A stretch of 64,000 nt of DNA from Firm-04 sp045591925 (GCA_045591925.1 JAZNTW010000052.1:13926-77925), one strand, 5' to 3'; positions 38,026-46,588 are shown, numbered from the stretch's first letter. The notes: generated by a model from the letters alone, not told the origin. A program made the numbers and translations.

Positions 38026-38691
38026 CTATAGGATGACTGCTTCATCATCAGATAGCTCCCATAATGATTTCCAGCAGCGGTATGCCGCATAGCAGACGCC
38101 GGCGGTAATCAGACCGTCCGCAAATATGACAATCGCCGCCGCAAAATAAAATATTCCACCGATCGCATTGCTGAACGCGTGTACAAATATCGCAACCGGC
38201 AGCGTCAGCTTCGATTTTCCCATCTGAATGCCATAGAAAATCAGAACCGTCAGCGACACAGTAAATACCACGCCATTCACTGCGCTCCAGAGATTGACCC
38301 CCAACATATCCGAAGCGATATTGCTGCTGCCGATCAGCCCGAAGCAGGATAATCCGGCAGAGAAGCTTTCCTGATAGCCGTGCGCCAAACCATATGTCAC
38401 GGCGTCCTTTCTGCTGTCATAGTTCTCAAGCAGAAATTTCATCGCCAGAAACTTCGCACCCTCCTCAAGAATGCCGTAGAGCAGACCGTTTGCAAGGCGA
38501 TAGCTAACAAAGCTTTCCATGCCGAAGCAAGAGCGAATCATATATCCGACGATAAACGCCGGAACGCATACGCCAAAGGAAACCAGAGCCGGATAAATCC
38601 GCGCACGGGTCTTTTTATGCCAGAGAATCAGCAGCACCGGAGCTATGAGCATCCGTACCATTCCTGCCAGTACACAACTCATATCATTCAT
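38026..38691 (-). CDS. YhfC-type intramembrane metalloprotease
   Basis: 221 residues with about seven membrane segments. The motifs GILEEGAKF, GLAHGYQESF and FVHAFSNA are the expected metal-binding and catalytic positions of the YhfC/PrsW-like (CPBP-related) families. Members may cut membrane proteins; the substrate is unknown. It lies 12 bases after ilvN, on the same strand. Confidence 0.8.
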   Translation of the reverse strand: MNDMSCVLAGMVRMLIAPVLLILWHKKTRARIYPALVSFGVCVPAFIVGYMIRSCFGMESFVSYRLANGLLYGILEEGAKFLAMKFLLENYDSRKDAVTYGLAHGYQESFSAGLSCFGLIGSSNIASDMLGVNLWSAVNGVVFTVSLTVLIFYGIQMGKSKLTLPVAIFVHAFSNAIGGIFYFAAAIVIFADGLITAGVCYAAYRCWKSLWELSDDEAVIL

Positions 38692-38703
38692 CTTCTTCCA
38701 GTC

Positions 38704-39222
38704 TCATTCTACTGCGGCTTCTTTGCGTGTCCGCAGACAGTTTGCACCGCGTTCGAGCGCCACGATACCCGTCCGGCACATCTCCATGATGCCGTATGCC
38801 TTCATCAGATCAATAAACGCGTCTATTTTTGACGTTTCACCGGTCAACTCGCAGACCAGCGCCTCCTTGGAATAATCAACAATCTTAGAACGGAATATTT
38901 CTACTGCCGCTATGATATCCTGCCGTGTTTCGGCGTCATTGCGCACCTTAATCAACAGCAATTCTCGAATCATGGTTTCACGCGGATCAAGTACCTCAAC
39001 CTCTTTGACATCATGCAGCTTTTCAAGCTGCGTCACAATGCGCTCCTTGATATCATCATCACCGCAAAACGCAACCGTTATACGGGAAAGCCCCGCTGAT
39101 TCTGTTTCGCTGACGGTCAGGCTGTCGATGTTAAAGCCGCGCCGCGTAAACATCCCCGATACGCGGGACAGTACGCCTGAAATATTCGCAACCAGTACGC
39201 CAATCACATATTGCTGTTCCAT
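38704..39222 (-). CDS. ilvN: Acetolactate synthase, regulatory subunit
   Basis: 172 residues. The N-terminal ACT domain (VLVANISGVLSRVSGMFTRR) binds valine for feedback control. The C-terminal domain contacts IlvB. It lies 25 bases after ilvB and is controlled by the same T-box. Confidence 0.96.
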   Translation of the reverse strand: MEQQYVIGVLVANISGVLSRVSGMFTRRGFNIDSLTVSETESAGLSRITVAFCGDDDIKERIVTQLEKLHDVKEVEVLDPRETMIRELLLIKVRNDAETRQDIIAAVEIFRSKIVDYSKEALVCELTGETSKIDAFIDLMKAYGIMEMCRTGIVALERGANCLRTRKEAAVE

Positions 39223-39247
39223 ATGCTCCTCCGTATCCGTATACTAC

Positions 39248-40951
39248 TTATTCTATCTCTGTAATGATATGATCAATCGAACTGCCCGGCGGCAGCATCG
39301 GCAGCACAAGCTCATCGCTGCACATCTGCGCGTCAATCACAAACGGCCCGGACTGTGAAAATGCCCGTTGCAGCGCGTCGGAAAGCTGCTCTATCGTTGC
39401 TACCCTTGCACCGCACGCGCCGAAGCCCTCCGCAACCTTGACAAAATCCGTCTGACGATTCAGCGTGGTGCTGATATAGCGGCAGTCAAAAAAGAGCGTC
39501 TGCCATTGCCGCACCATGCCGAGCGCACCATTATTCATAATGATGATGGTGATATCCGTCTGCTCCGAAACGGCAGTTGCAAGCTCATTGAGATTCATGC
39601 CAAAGCTGCCGTCACCCGTAAACAGCACCGTGCGTTTGCCTGTCGCAAGATTTGCACCGATTGCCGCACCGAGTCCAAAGCCCATCGCACCAAGCCCGCC
39701 GCTTGTCAGGAACGTGCGCGGCTGCCGAAGCGGATACCGCTGCGCCGTCCACATCTGATGCTGTCCGACATCCGTTACAATCACCGCATCCTCCGGTGCC
39801 GCCGCACTGACTGCATCTATAATCTGATCATGCGTCAGATAGGGCATAAAATCACGCAGCTTCTTTTCCTGAAGCGCATGGGCATACGCAGTGCGCCTCG
39901 TTTCCTCCTGACGGAGCGCTTCAATCTGCGCACGCCATTCCGGATTGCTTCGCTGTTCAACCAAATCATACAGACGCTTCATAGCGTCTTTCAAATCACC
40001 GCGGATTGTAAGCTCTGCGGATATATTTTTATTCAGCTCCGCACCGTCAATGTCAATATGGATAATCTTGAAATTCTCGGAAAAACGTCCCTTTTCACCG
40101 GTTGCACGGTCACTGAACCGCACGCCGAGTGCAAGCACAAGATCCGCCGAATCCTCTGCCATTGAGGAGGCGTAATGACCGTGCATTCCCTGCATTCCCA
40201 GAAACAGCGGATGCGCTGCTGGTACTGCGGAAAGACCCATCAGAGAACAGCCCATCGGTACATCGAGCTTTTCGGCAAGTGCAAGCAGCTCCGCAGAAGC
40301 ATTTCCTGCAATCACACCGCCGCCGAAATAAATATACGGCCGTTTTGCTGCCGCAAGCATCTCTGCCGCTTTTTTGAGGCGTTCCTCCGATGCCGGTCTG
40401 ATGCGTTCCGGCGCTATGGGTTGCTCGCATGGCGTAAAATCACAGACTGCCGTTTGCACATCCTTTGGAATATCGACCAAAACAGGTCCCGGTCTGCCCG
40501 ATTTTGCAATCTGAAACGCCGTGCGGATGGTATCTGCAAGCTCATCCACGCGCTTGACAATGAAATTATGCTTTGTCACCGGCATACTCACGCCGACAAT
40601 ATCCACTTCCTGAAAGCTGTCCCTGCCAATCTGACTGCACGGCACATTGCCCGTAATCGCCACCATCGGCACGGAATCCAGATAAGCCGCCGCAAGACCG
40701 GTCACAAGATTTGTCGCACCCGGACCGGAGGTAGCCATCACAACGCCGACCTTGCCAGTTGCTCTTGCGTAGCCGTCTGCCGCGTGCGCAGCACCCTGCT
40801 CGTGCGCAGTCAGAATATGCCGAATCCGGCTGCGGCTGTCATACAGCTCGTCAAACAGATTGATGACCTGTCCGCCCGGATATCCAAATAGCACATCGCA
40901 GCCCTGCTCTATCAATGTTTCAATTACAACTTTCGCGCCTGTTATCTGCAT
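39248..40951 (-). CDS. ilvB: Acetolactate synthase, catalytic subunit
   Basis: 567 residues from the ATG at 40951, which follows AAAGGAG. In-frame codons further upstream lie in the T-box leader and are rejected. The enzyme is a TPP/FAD enzyme that makes acetolactate or acetohydroxybutyrate, the first shared step to valine, leucine and isoleucine. The activating Glu is in HEQGAAHAADGYAR. The TPP motif GDGSFGMNLNELATA and the central FAD domain are present. Confidence 0.97.
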   Translation of the reverse strand: MQITGAKVVIETLIEQGCDVLFGYPGGQVINLFDELYDSRSRIRHILTAHEQGAAHAADGYARATGKVGVVMATSGPGATNLVTGLAAAYLDSVPMVAITGNVPCSQIGRDSFQEVDIVGVSMPVTKHNFIVKRVDELADTIRTAFQIAKSGRPGPVLVDIPKDVQTAVCDFTPCEQPIAPERIRPASEERLKKAAEMLAAAKRPYIYFGGGVIAGNASAELLALAEKLDVPMGCSLMGLSAVPAAHPLFLGMQGMHGHYASSMAEDSADLVLALGVRFSDRATGEKGRFSENFKIIHIDIDGAELNKNISAELTIRGDLKDAMKRLYDLVEQRSNPEWRAQIEALRQEETRRTAYAHALQEKKLRDFMPYLTHDQIIDAVSAAAPEDAVIVTDVGQHQMWTAQRYPLRQPRTFLTSGGLGAMGFGLGAAIGANLATGKRTVLFTGDGSFGMNLNELATAVSEQTDITIIIMNNGALGMVRQWQTLFFDCRYISTTLNRQTDFVKVAEGFGACGARVATIEQLSDALQRAFSQSGPFVIDAQMCSDELVLPMLPPGSSIDHIITEIE

Positions 40952-40971
40952 ACTTCGTCTCCTTTGATCCA

Positions 40972-41262
40972 CAAATGAAAAAACGTCCCTTTCACGCCGA
41001 TTCATCCGGCAGGAAAGAGACGAAGCTACTTTTGTATACTCCGCGGTACCACTCTTTTTGACGCAGGTGCGCCCACTCACATACGCCCAGAAGCGCATTT
41101 CTCTGTCACGGGAGAACCCGTCCGGACTTAATGAGCAAGCGCTGTTCTGTCCGGCTGCTCAGGGAGGACTTATGACCGGAGACGTCTGCTGTCTTTCAGC
41201 AAACCGACAGCTCTCTGCAAGACGGGATTCCGGCTTTTTGATTCCCTTCACCGCATTTCTAT
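40972..41262 (-). ncRNA. T-box riboswitch leader of ilvBN
   Basis: Read leftward from about 41262. The stem I core CAGAGAG (around 41216-41210) with its distal loop is followed by the T-box itself, GAGTGGTACCGCGG (41054-41041). A terminator follows (CGTCTCTTTC with GAAAGGGACG, then six Ts, 41022-40978). A GUC (valine) codon at 41169-41167, or one at 41176-41174, is at the right distance to be the specifier, but I place it by eye. Uncharged tRNA should switch the operon on. Confidence 0.92.
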
Positions 41263-41268
41263 ATGTTC

Positions 41269-41297
41269 ATTATAATCGCTTTTCTTTCGTTTGTCAA
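41269..41297 (-). promoter_or_regulatory. Promoter of the ilvBN T-box transcript
   Basis: Read leftward: TTGACA (41297-41292), a 17-base spacer and TATAAT (41274-41269). Full consensus. Confidence 0.88.
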
Positions 41298-41312
41298 CCC
41301 CTATTTTATGCA

Positions 41313-41350
41313 GAAGCCGCAGCATCCATTTTACGGATCCTGCGGCTTTC
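41313..41350 (-). terminator. Hairpin after the 41361 gene
   Basis: GAAGCCGCAG pairs with CTGCGGCTTTC, with inner pairing of ATCC/GGAT. It lies 11 bases past the leftward gene's stop. The tail is only weakly T-rich. Confidence 0.65.
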
Positions 41351-41360
41351 ATTACAATAT

Positions 41361-42905
41361 TCACTGATGCAGCGAGAAATTCGTTGCATACCAGCCATAG
41401 CCGGTGTTGACCAGCACCCATCGAACCGTACAGGCGTAGTCATTGACGGCGACCTTGCCGATCGTCGATTCCAGACGGACATCAACCATGCAGACATTAT
41501 CCGCATAATACCTGACATTCTTGACCTCAAACACATGATCCTCGCGCATATTCGGGTCATTGTTATACCAGATATCCGAAGCAATCGTATACATCAGATT
41601 GGAGAACGGAGAGCCTGCGAGCATATAATTGCTGAGCACAGCAAGATTCTGATTCACTTCACAGCGCGTATTGATGACATAATCCATGTACGCCTTTGTC
41701 AGCGCCGTAACGCGGTCAACCAAGCCCTGATCCGGATTCGGGTCATTGGCAATCGGGAATATGTATTCCTGCGACGCAAGATCGGGAGACGGCGTTTCAT
41801 ACGGTTCCAGAACATTGCCATCCGCGTCCATTACCGTCACCTTCGGCGCACAGTACAGACCGCCGATTACACATTTCCGCGCCATCGGCTGCTGCATGAA
41901 ATACAGCTCGGTCGGGGTGAGCAGAAATTCGGATTCCGTTTCCAGATACTGATCCTCCGGCACCTCTACACCGTTCACCTTCATGGTCGCGCCCTCCGGC
42001 ATCGTAACAGTCAGCGTAAATTCCGGCGACGCCTGAAGCGAAATCACAGAAATCGGCGTATCTACGCGCCATTCCGGGAAGTTATACTTTTCTGTCCAGC
42101 CGGAACGCGCCAGCGGAACCTTGGCAATCGCCTCGCCATCCTGCAACACATAATAAATCGGCTGCGATTCCGTGAAATCCTCCGCAGGCTGATAGGTAAA
42201 TTCTCCGAGTTCCCCTACCTGACTGCGTGCCGATTCATAGAGCATCTCCGGCTTTTCGTAAGCGGAAAAGTTCAGACCGGTGGTTGCCTGTGTCATCATA
42301 TCCGCTAAGAAATTTTCATCGAGTGTTTCAAGATAACTTTCAATGGCATACTTCGGACGGGAGCTTTCAAACTCCGCAAGATATTTGTTCGCTTTTTTGT
42401 TGATGCTCAGCATCAGAAGCAGGAAAATGACCACATAGATCGCAATGAAAATCAGGAACATTCCCGTACTGAGAAAGCGTGTGCTTGTCGTTTTCTCAGC
42501 CGCCACGGCACGTTGTCTTGAACGGGATTCGGGTGCTCTGCGGCTTGCCGTTTGCTGAATGGGCGCACGATATCTTTCCTGCGAAGCCATACGGCGTTCT
42601 GCCGCTGGAGCATGGGTCGGACGATTCCGCTTGGGGCGCATCTCGCCGGATGCTGCCGAACGTGCCGATGTGGATGCTGTGCGCTGTTCTGCCGCCGCAC
42701 CCTCTACCGGACGCTTCTTTTTCTTCTTTGGGCGCGTCTCGCCGGATGCTGCCGACTGTCCCGATGATGCAGCACGCTGTTCTGCCGCCGCACCGTCAAC
42801 CGGACGTTTCTTTTTCTTCTTACGCACCGGCTGCTCTGACGCCGGAGCCGCAGACGGTTCTGTTTCTGTGAAATCAGCACCCGTCATCTCAAGTTTTTCA
42901 TCCAT
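41361..42905 (-). CDS. Membrane-anchored protein with Lys/Arg-rich repeat tail, unknown function
   Basis: 514 residues. Residues 1-145 are low-complexity and strongly basic, with about three imperfect repeats (28-57, 58-89, 90-108) built on KKKKKRPV(D/E)GAAAEQR. One membrane segment is at 147-167. The rest (about 170-514) is outside the cell. It includes a PEGA-like beta segment (TVTMPEGATMKVNGVEV) and a C-terminal NTF2-like stretch (ALTKAYMDYVINTRCEVNQN to the end). The cationic inner tail may bind nucleic acid or acidic lipids. It is 18 bases after a phosphodiester glycosidase gene, so the two are probably co-expressed. No family is recognised. Confidence 0.82.
   Translation of the reverse strand: MDEKLEMTGADFTETEPSAAPASEQPVRKKKKKRPVDGAAAEQRAASSGQSAASGETRPKKKKKRPVEGAAAEQRTASTSARSAASGEMRPKRNRPTHAPAAERRMASQERYRAPIQQTASRRAPESRSRQRAVAAEKTTSTRFLSTGMFLIFIAIYVVIFLLLMLSINKKANKYLAEFESSRPKYAIESYLETLDENFLADMMTQATTGLNFSAYEKPEMLYESARSQVGELGEFTYQPAEDFTESQPIYYVLQDGEAIAKVPLARSGWTEKYNFPEWRVDTPISVISLQASPEFTLTVTMPEGATMKVNGVEVPEDQYLETESEFLLTPTELYFMQQPMARKCVIGGLYCAPKVTVMDADGNVLEPYETPSPDLASQEYIFPIANDPNPDQGLVDRVTALTKAYMDYVINTRCEVNQNLAVLSNYMLAGSPFSNLMYTIASDIWYNNDPNMREDHVFEVKNVRYYADNVCMVDVRLESTIGKVAVNDYACTVRWVLVNTGYGWYATNFSLHQ
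42582..42824 (-). repeat. Tandem coding repeats, Lys-rich
   Basis: Two nearly identical 90-96-base units and one degenerate unit code for the KKKKKRP...AAAEQR repeats in the cytoplasmic tail of the 41361-42905 protein. Confidence 0.8.
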
Positions 42906-42923
42906 TCTGCGACGCTCCTTTCA

Positions 42924-43949
42924 TCAGGATTCCGGCGCAACAAGCCAGCAGTTCGGAATTGCGCGCGCACCGTAAAGCGTAGATACGATCGTATTCTGCT
43001 CGCCCTGATAATACATCACAGAGGACGCGCCGCCGTCCATATTGCCGGCATTCACCATACCAAGATCATAGCAATAATCCACGAGCTGCGGATAGGTCAG
43101 ACCGATACTCGTAAACATTCTGCCCTCAATCAGCAGAATCATGACCGTGCCATCCTCTGCCTGACCGATGACTGTGCGCGGATTATAGCCGCCAAGCCGA
43201 CCGTTCATATTCTGCTTTACGCCGTCCTTGACCAGAATCGGGCCGAAGCACGCCGCATCACGAATGCCTTTGTCAAGCGCCTGCTGACCGGTCAGCCATT
43301 CACAATGCAGCTTTCCCTCGTTATCAAAACCGATGACTTCGTAATACGACCACAGATCGCCATAGCACAGCTCGCCCTTTGAAATGACCAAGCCAATCGG
43401 GATGCCGCCATTGCTCGTGCCGTCCGGATCGACAAAGCCGCTTGCATTGACCGCAGCGATTGCGCCGTTTTCCTCTGCCATTTCCGAAATCTGTCTGCCA
43501 TAGGAGGTCGGCAAGCCAAGCGGTCCGGCAACGCCGATATATACACGAGACGGATCCTTGATTTTCAGGAGCTTTCCATGGAACATCGGTTCATCAATCT
43601 CAATCAGCTCTGTTTCCGGCTGTTCGCTGTTCGGTGAACCAATCGGTGATTCCAGCGTGACCGACGCAGCCTCCGGCACATTCACCTTGTAAAACTTATT
43701 GCCAAGTTGACTTCCGCTGCTCTCAGACGGCATATTTTTGCCGGAAAACAGTGCCTTCAGTGCCAGCAGTCCACCGCGCTCCTCTGTGAGCTGTGCATAT
43801 CTCTGTGTTGCAGACGGATATTCCTCTTTGCCGACCGTCTGAACCAGCCGATTTTTGATAATCACGAGCATGATAATCGTTATGACGAGCAAAATTGTCA
43901 GCCGAAGCAGTAATGTTCCGGATTTAAATTGGCGGCGCATCTTTACCAT
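42924..43949 (-). CDS. Phosphodiester glycosidase (NAGPA-like) family, membrane-anchored
   Basis: 341 residues. A basic N-terminus is followed by one membrane segment (about residues 14-32), then an extracellular domain. VNASGFV, the GGYNPRTVIGQ region and NMDGGASSVMYY fit the phosphodiester glycosidase family (NAGPA/DUF2233), which in bacteria is linked to exopolysaccharide or envelope glycan processing. It is the first gene of the pair with the Lys-rich membrane protein. A weak promoter (TTGACG, 16 bases, TAGTAT; 44029-44002) may precede it. Confidence 0.87.
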   Translation of the reverse strand: MVKMRRQFKSGTLLLRLTILLVITIIMLVIIKNRLVQTVGKEEYPSATQRYAQLTEERGGLLALKALFSGKNMPSESSGSQLGNKFYKVNVPEAASVTLESPIGSPNSEQPETELIEIDEPMFHGKLLKIKDPSRVYIGVAGPLGLPTSYGRQISEMAEENGAIAAVNASGFVDPDGTSNGGIPIGLVISKGELCYGDLWSYYEVIGFDNEGKLHCEWLTGQQALDKGIRDAACFGPILVKDGVKQNMNGRLGGYNPRTVIGQAEDGTVMILLIEGRMFTSIGLTYPQLVDYCYDLGMVNAGNMDGGASSVMYYQGEQNTIVSTLYGARAIPNCWLVAPES

Positions 43950-44165
43950 ATGAGGTTCCTTTCTTTTGAATCATATTATGCGTATTACCGCAGTGTTTTC
44001 CATACTATATTTTAATATAAAATCGTCAAAAATGCAAGGCTTTCATTCAGAATCGACAACTTTCTCATGGAAACAGAAATCAATAACCATATTTTGTGAG
44101 AGATGAACAAAGCATTCCGGAACAGCGTGTGCTGCGGTCAGTCGCCGCACAAAATCAGCGCATAA

Positions 44166-44196
44166 AGAAACCCGAACGCGGCTGCATTCGGGTTCC
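44166..44196 (-). terminator. Terminator of the flavin reductase gene
   Basis: GAACCCGAATGCAG pairs with the GCGTTCGGGTTT strand; read leftward it is followed by CTTTATG. It lies just past the stop of the 44205 gene. Confidence 0.7.
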
Positions 44197-44204
44197 GTAT
44201 CATA

Positions 44205-44789
44205 CTACTGTTTTCCCTTTGGAGACTTTTTCTTTTTGCGCACAGAGTAGCCAAATTCGCCGCATTTCCGTCCAAGCGCAAAATATTCGCCATGCGCATA
44301 GGCAAGCAGACCGCTTTGCTGCAAATTCAGTTTGCCCTTGCTGTCCACATATCGGCTGTCAACGGTAGTTCCGATGATTTCTGCCAAAAACATATCATGC
44401 GTACCAAGCGGCAGAATCTGTGTGACCTTACAGGAAAGGCTCACCGGCGCTTCATCGAGTATCGGCACAGTTCCATGCTCCGGCATGACCAGATGCAGAC
44501 CGCATTTTGCAATTTTATCGGTATTGCGCCCCGACCGCACGCCGCAGAAATCCACGGCTTTGACGAGTGCGGTTGTCGGCAGATTGATCGCAAATTCGCC
44601 GCTGTTTTTGATGATATCATAGGAATACCGCGTCGGGCGCACCGATATGTAGGTCATCGGCGGATGCGTACAGCAGATTCCCGTCCAAGCAACAGTCAGG
44701 ATATTCGGCTGCTCCATTGTGCCGCAGGTAACGAGTGCCGGCGGTACGGGTGCAAGCATCGCGCCGCCGTTCCAGTGTATTTTTTCCAT
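44205..44789 (-). CDS. Flavin reductase / flavoredoxin family protein
   Basis: 194 residues. It has the FMN-binding split-barrel pattern typical of flavin reductase-like proteins (PNILTVAWTGICCTHPPM, ISVRPTRYSYDIIK, EFAINLPT, VDFCGVRSGRNTDKIAKCGL). It probably passes electrons through bound FMN. The C-terminus is Lys-rich. Its ATG immediately follows the stop codon of a small membrane ORF on the same strand, so translation is coupled. The partner is unknown. Confidence 0.88.
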   Translation of the reverse strand: MEKIHWNGGAMLAPVPPALVTCGTMEQPNILTVAWTGICCTHPPMTYISVRPTRYSYDIIKNSGEFAINLPTTALVKAVDFCGVRSGRNTDKIAKCGLHLVMPEHGTVPILDEAPVSLSCKVTQILPLGTHDMFLAEIIGTTVDSRYVDSKGKLNLQQSGLLAYAHGEYFALGRKCGEFGYSVRKKKKSPKGKQ

Positions 44790-45014
44790 TTACGGATGCT
44801 CTCCTTTTTCTTGTTCGGAGGATTTTCGCGCCTGCGCTTTGCCATAGAGCGTTCTGCCCAGCAGGAACACACAAAATCCAAATACAGCAGAAATCAGCAG
44901 GACAAGGGCAATACCGCACAGAGTTGATGGTGCAGATACGCAGTCAGATTTTTCGTCAGATTGTATAGAAATGACGCCGCTGGGCTGACGCCCCAGCAAG
45001 GAATTTCTGTGCAA
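44790..45014 (-). CDS. Small single-pass membrane ORF with start supplied by an inserted repeat
   Basis: 74 residues as read. Residues from about 36 on (LVLLISAVFGFCVFLLGR, then a charged tail KAQARKSSEQEKGEHP) form one membrane helix and a cytoplasmic tail. They lie outside the repeat, and the stop abuts the next gene's ATG. The first ~35 residues come from the inverted-repeat element at 44907-45085. The original N-terminus has therefore been replaced or lost. It could be a living fusion or a dead gene fragment. Confidence 0.5.
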   Translation of the reverse strand: MHRNSLLGRQPSGVISIQSDEKSDCVSAPSTLCGIALVLLISAVFGFCVFLLGRTLYGKAQARKSSEQEKGEHP

Positions 45015-45085
45015 AATAGCGGAAAATATGCAAGTACAAGTAGATGTGCCGCCAAGCCGTAAGGCGGATTTTGCGCGGTGTTACC
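44907..45085. mobile_element. MITE-like inverted-repeat element, copy 1
   Basis: 179 bases. The ends are imperfect inverted repeats (left GGCAATACCGCACAGA; right, read inward, GGTAACACCGCGCAAA). It is flanked by the 4-base direct repeat CAAG (44903-44906 and 45086-45089), which looks like a target duplication. It carries short internal insertions compared with copy 2. There is no transposase inside. It would need a transposase acting in trans. Confidence 0.75.
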
Positions 45086-45166
45086 CAAGATAGCCCGTTT
45101 TTGTGATTGCTCCGCTTTCCGTTCTGAGGTCATTTTTTCCGAGTAATTTCACCGTACAGTCCTCTT

Positions 45167-46324
45167 TCAAATCATGCTCTCTCCGGCAAGACTGCCCGCA
45201 TCGACATGAAGCCATTTGCAGACCGTCTGCCCGATATCCGAAAAGCCTTCGCGAACACCGAGGTCACGCGGCACAATCGTCTTTCCGTACATCAGCACGG
45301 GAATATATTCGCGCGTATGGTCTGTACCGTGCGCTGCCGGATCGCAGCCGTGATCCGCAGTCAGAATCAGCAGGTCATCGTCACGAAGCTGCGGCAGCAA
45401 TGCGCCAAGCTGTGCGTCAAACGCATTCAATGCGGCAGTATAGCCTGCGATGTCGCGGCGGTGTCCATAGGCGCTGTCAAATTCCACCAGATTGACAAAG
45501 CATAAGCCGGCAAAATCCCGCGCGGCAATCTGAATCGTTTTCCCCATGCCGTCATCATTTGATACGGTGCGGTTGCCCTCTTTAATGCCCTGATCATTGA
45601 AAATATCCGCAATTTTGCCGACTGAAATCACCTGCTGACCGGCTGCGCCGATTGCATCCAGCATCGTTGGCGCAAACGGTGAAACGGAATAATCATGCCG
45701 ATTGGATGTACGCTTGAAATCGGGATATTCTCCGATAAACGGTCTTGCAATGATCCGTCCGACCGCATATTCACCCTGCATAATTTCACGTGCCTGCTCA
45801 CAAATCCGATACAGCTCGGGCACCTGAATGACATCCTCATGCGCCGCAATCTGTAACACGCTGTCCGCAGAGGTATAGACAATCAGCGCGCCGGTTTCCA
45901 TATGCTCCCTGCCGTAATCGCGGATGACATCCGTGCCCGAATACGGAAGATTGCAGAGGATCTCCCGTCCGGTTGCTTCCCGCAGCCGCTCCAGCACCGC
46001 CTGCGGAAAGCCATCCGGATAGGTTTTCATCGGTGTTGTGGAGATTAGTCCTGCGATCTCCCAATGTCCGGTTGTGGTATCCTTTCCGGCAGAACGCTCC
46101 GCACATTTTCCATAGGCGGCACAAGGTGTGCCTGTCGGCGCGCCGCAGCCAAGCCCCGAAATATGAAACAGTCCCATCCGTTCGAGATTCGGCACATACA
46201 GCTTGCCCGAATCAAAGCAGCTTCGGAGCGTATGGGTTCCCTGATCGCCAAATTTCTCCGCATCCGGCAATTCACCGCAGCCGAAGCTATCCATTACAAT
46301 TAAAAATACGCGCTTTGACATCAC
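45167..46324 (-). CDS. deoB: Phosphopentomutase
   Basis: 385 residues, the normal length. It interconverts ribose- or deoxyribose-1-phosphate and the 5-phosphates in nucleoside salvage. The alkaline-phosphatase-fold N-terminus (KRVFLIVMDSFGCGELPDA) with metal-binding Asp is present. So are the phospho-acceptor Thr region (GKDTTTGHWEIAG) and the late metal site (TADHGCDPAAHGTDHTRE). A GGAGGCG ribosome site precedes the start. A near-perfect palindrome lies 18 bases upstream. Confidence 0.97.
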   Translation of the reverse strand: MMSKRVFLIVMDSFGCGELPDAEKFGDQGTHTLRSCFDSGKLYVPNLERMGLFHISGLGCGAPTGTPCAAYGKCAERSAGKDTTTGHWEIAGLISTTPMKTYPDGFPQAVLERLREATGREILCNLPYSGTDVIRDYGREHMETGALIVYTSADSVLQIAAHEDVIQVPELYRICEQAREIMQGEYAVGRIIARPFIGEYPDFKRTSNRHDYSVSPFAPTMLDAIGAAGQQVISVGKIADIFNDQGIKEGNRTVSNDDGMGKTIQIAARDFAGLCFVNLVEFDSAYGHRRDIAGYTAALNAFDAQLGALLPQLRDDDLLILTADHGCDPAAHGTDHTREYIPVLMYGKTIVPRDLGVREGFSDIGQTVCKWLHVDAGSLAGESMI

Positions 46325-46341
46325 AACGCCTCCTTACAATC

Positions 46342-46376
46342 TATAGTCAACGTCAAAAAATTTGACATTGACTATA
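46342..46376. promoter_or_regulatory. Near-perfect palindrome upstream of deoB
   Basis: Two 16-base arms (46342-46357 and 46361-46376) with one mismatch and a 3-base AT centre. The outer ends are TATAGTCAA/TTGACTATA. It sits 18 bases before the deoB start and could be a repressor operator or a short mobile-element end. There is no run of Ts on the deoB side to make it a terminator. Confidence 0.55.
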
Positions 46377-46388
46377 AAAACGATTTAA

Positions 46389-46534
46389 GGCAATACCGCA
46401 CAGAGTTGGTGGTGCAGATACGCAGTCAGATTGTATAGAAATGACGCCCAGCAAGGATTTTCTGTGCAAGATGGCGGAAAATATGCAAGTAGATGTGCCG
46501 CCAAGCCGTAAGGCGGACTTTGCGCGGTGTTGCC
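46389..46534. mobile_element. MITE-like inverted-repeat element, copy 2
   Basis: 146 bases, clearly the same family as copy 1. It starts GGCAATACCGCACAGAG and ends GCGCGGTGTTGCC. The ends pair over 18 positions with three mismatches. The flanks (TTAA and TATA) do not show a clear target duplication. It lies in the gap between deoB and the small transporter gene. Confidence 0.75.
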
Positions 46535-46588
46535 TATATGGTCATTATAGCACAGCGCCGCCTGAAAGTCAATCCGATTGACAATCTA

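Noticed and set aside
40952..41098. Longer N-terminus for IlvB
   Set aside because: It would translate the T-box and its terminator. The ATG at 40951 has a proper ribosome site and matches the family start.
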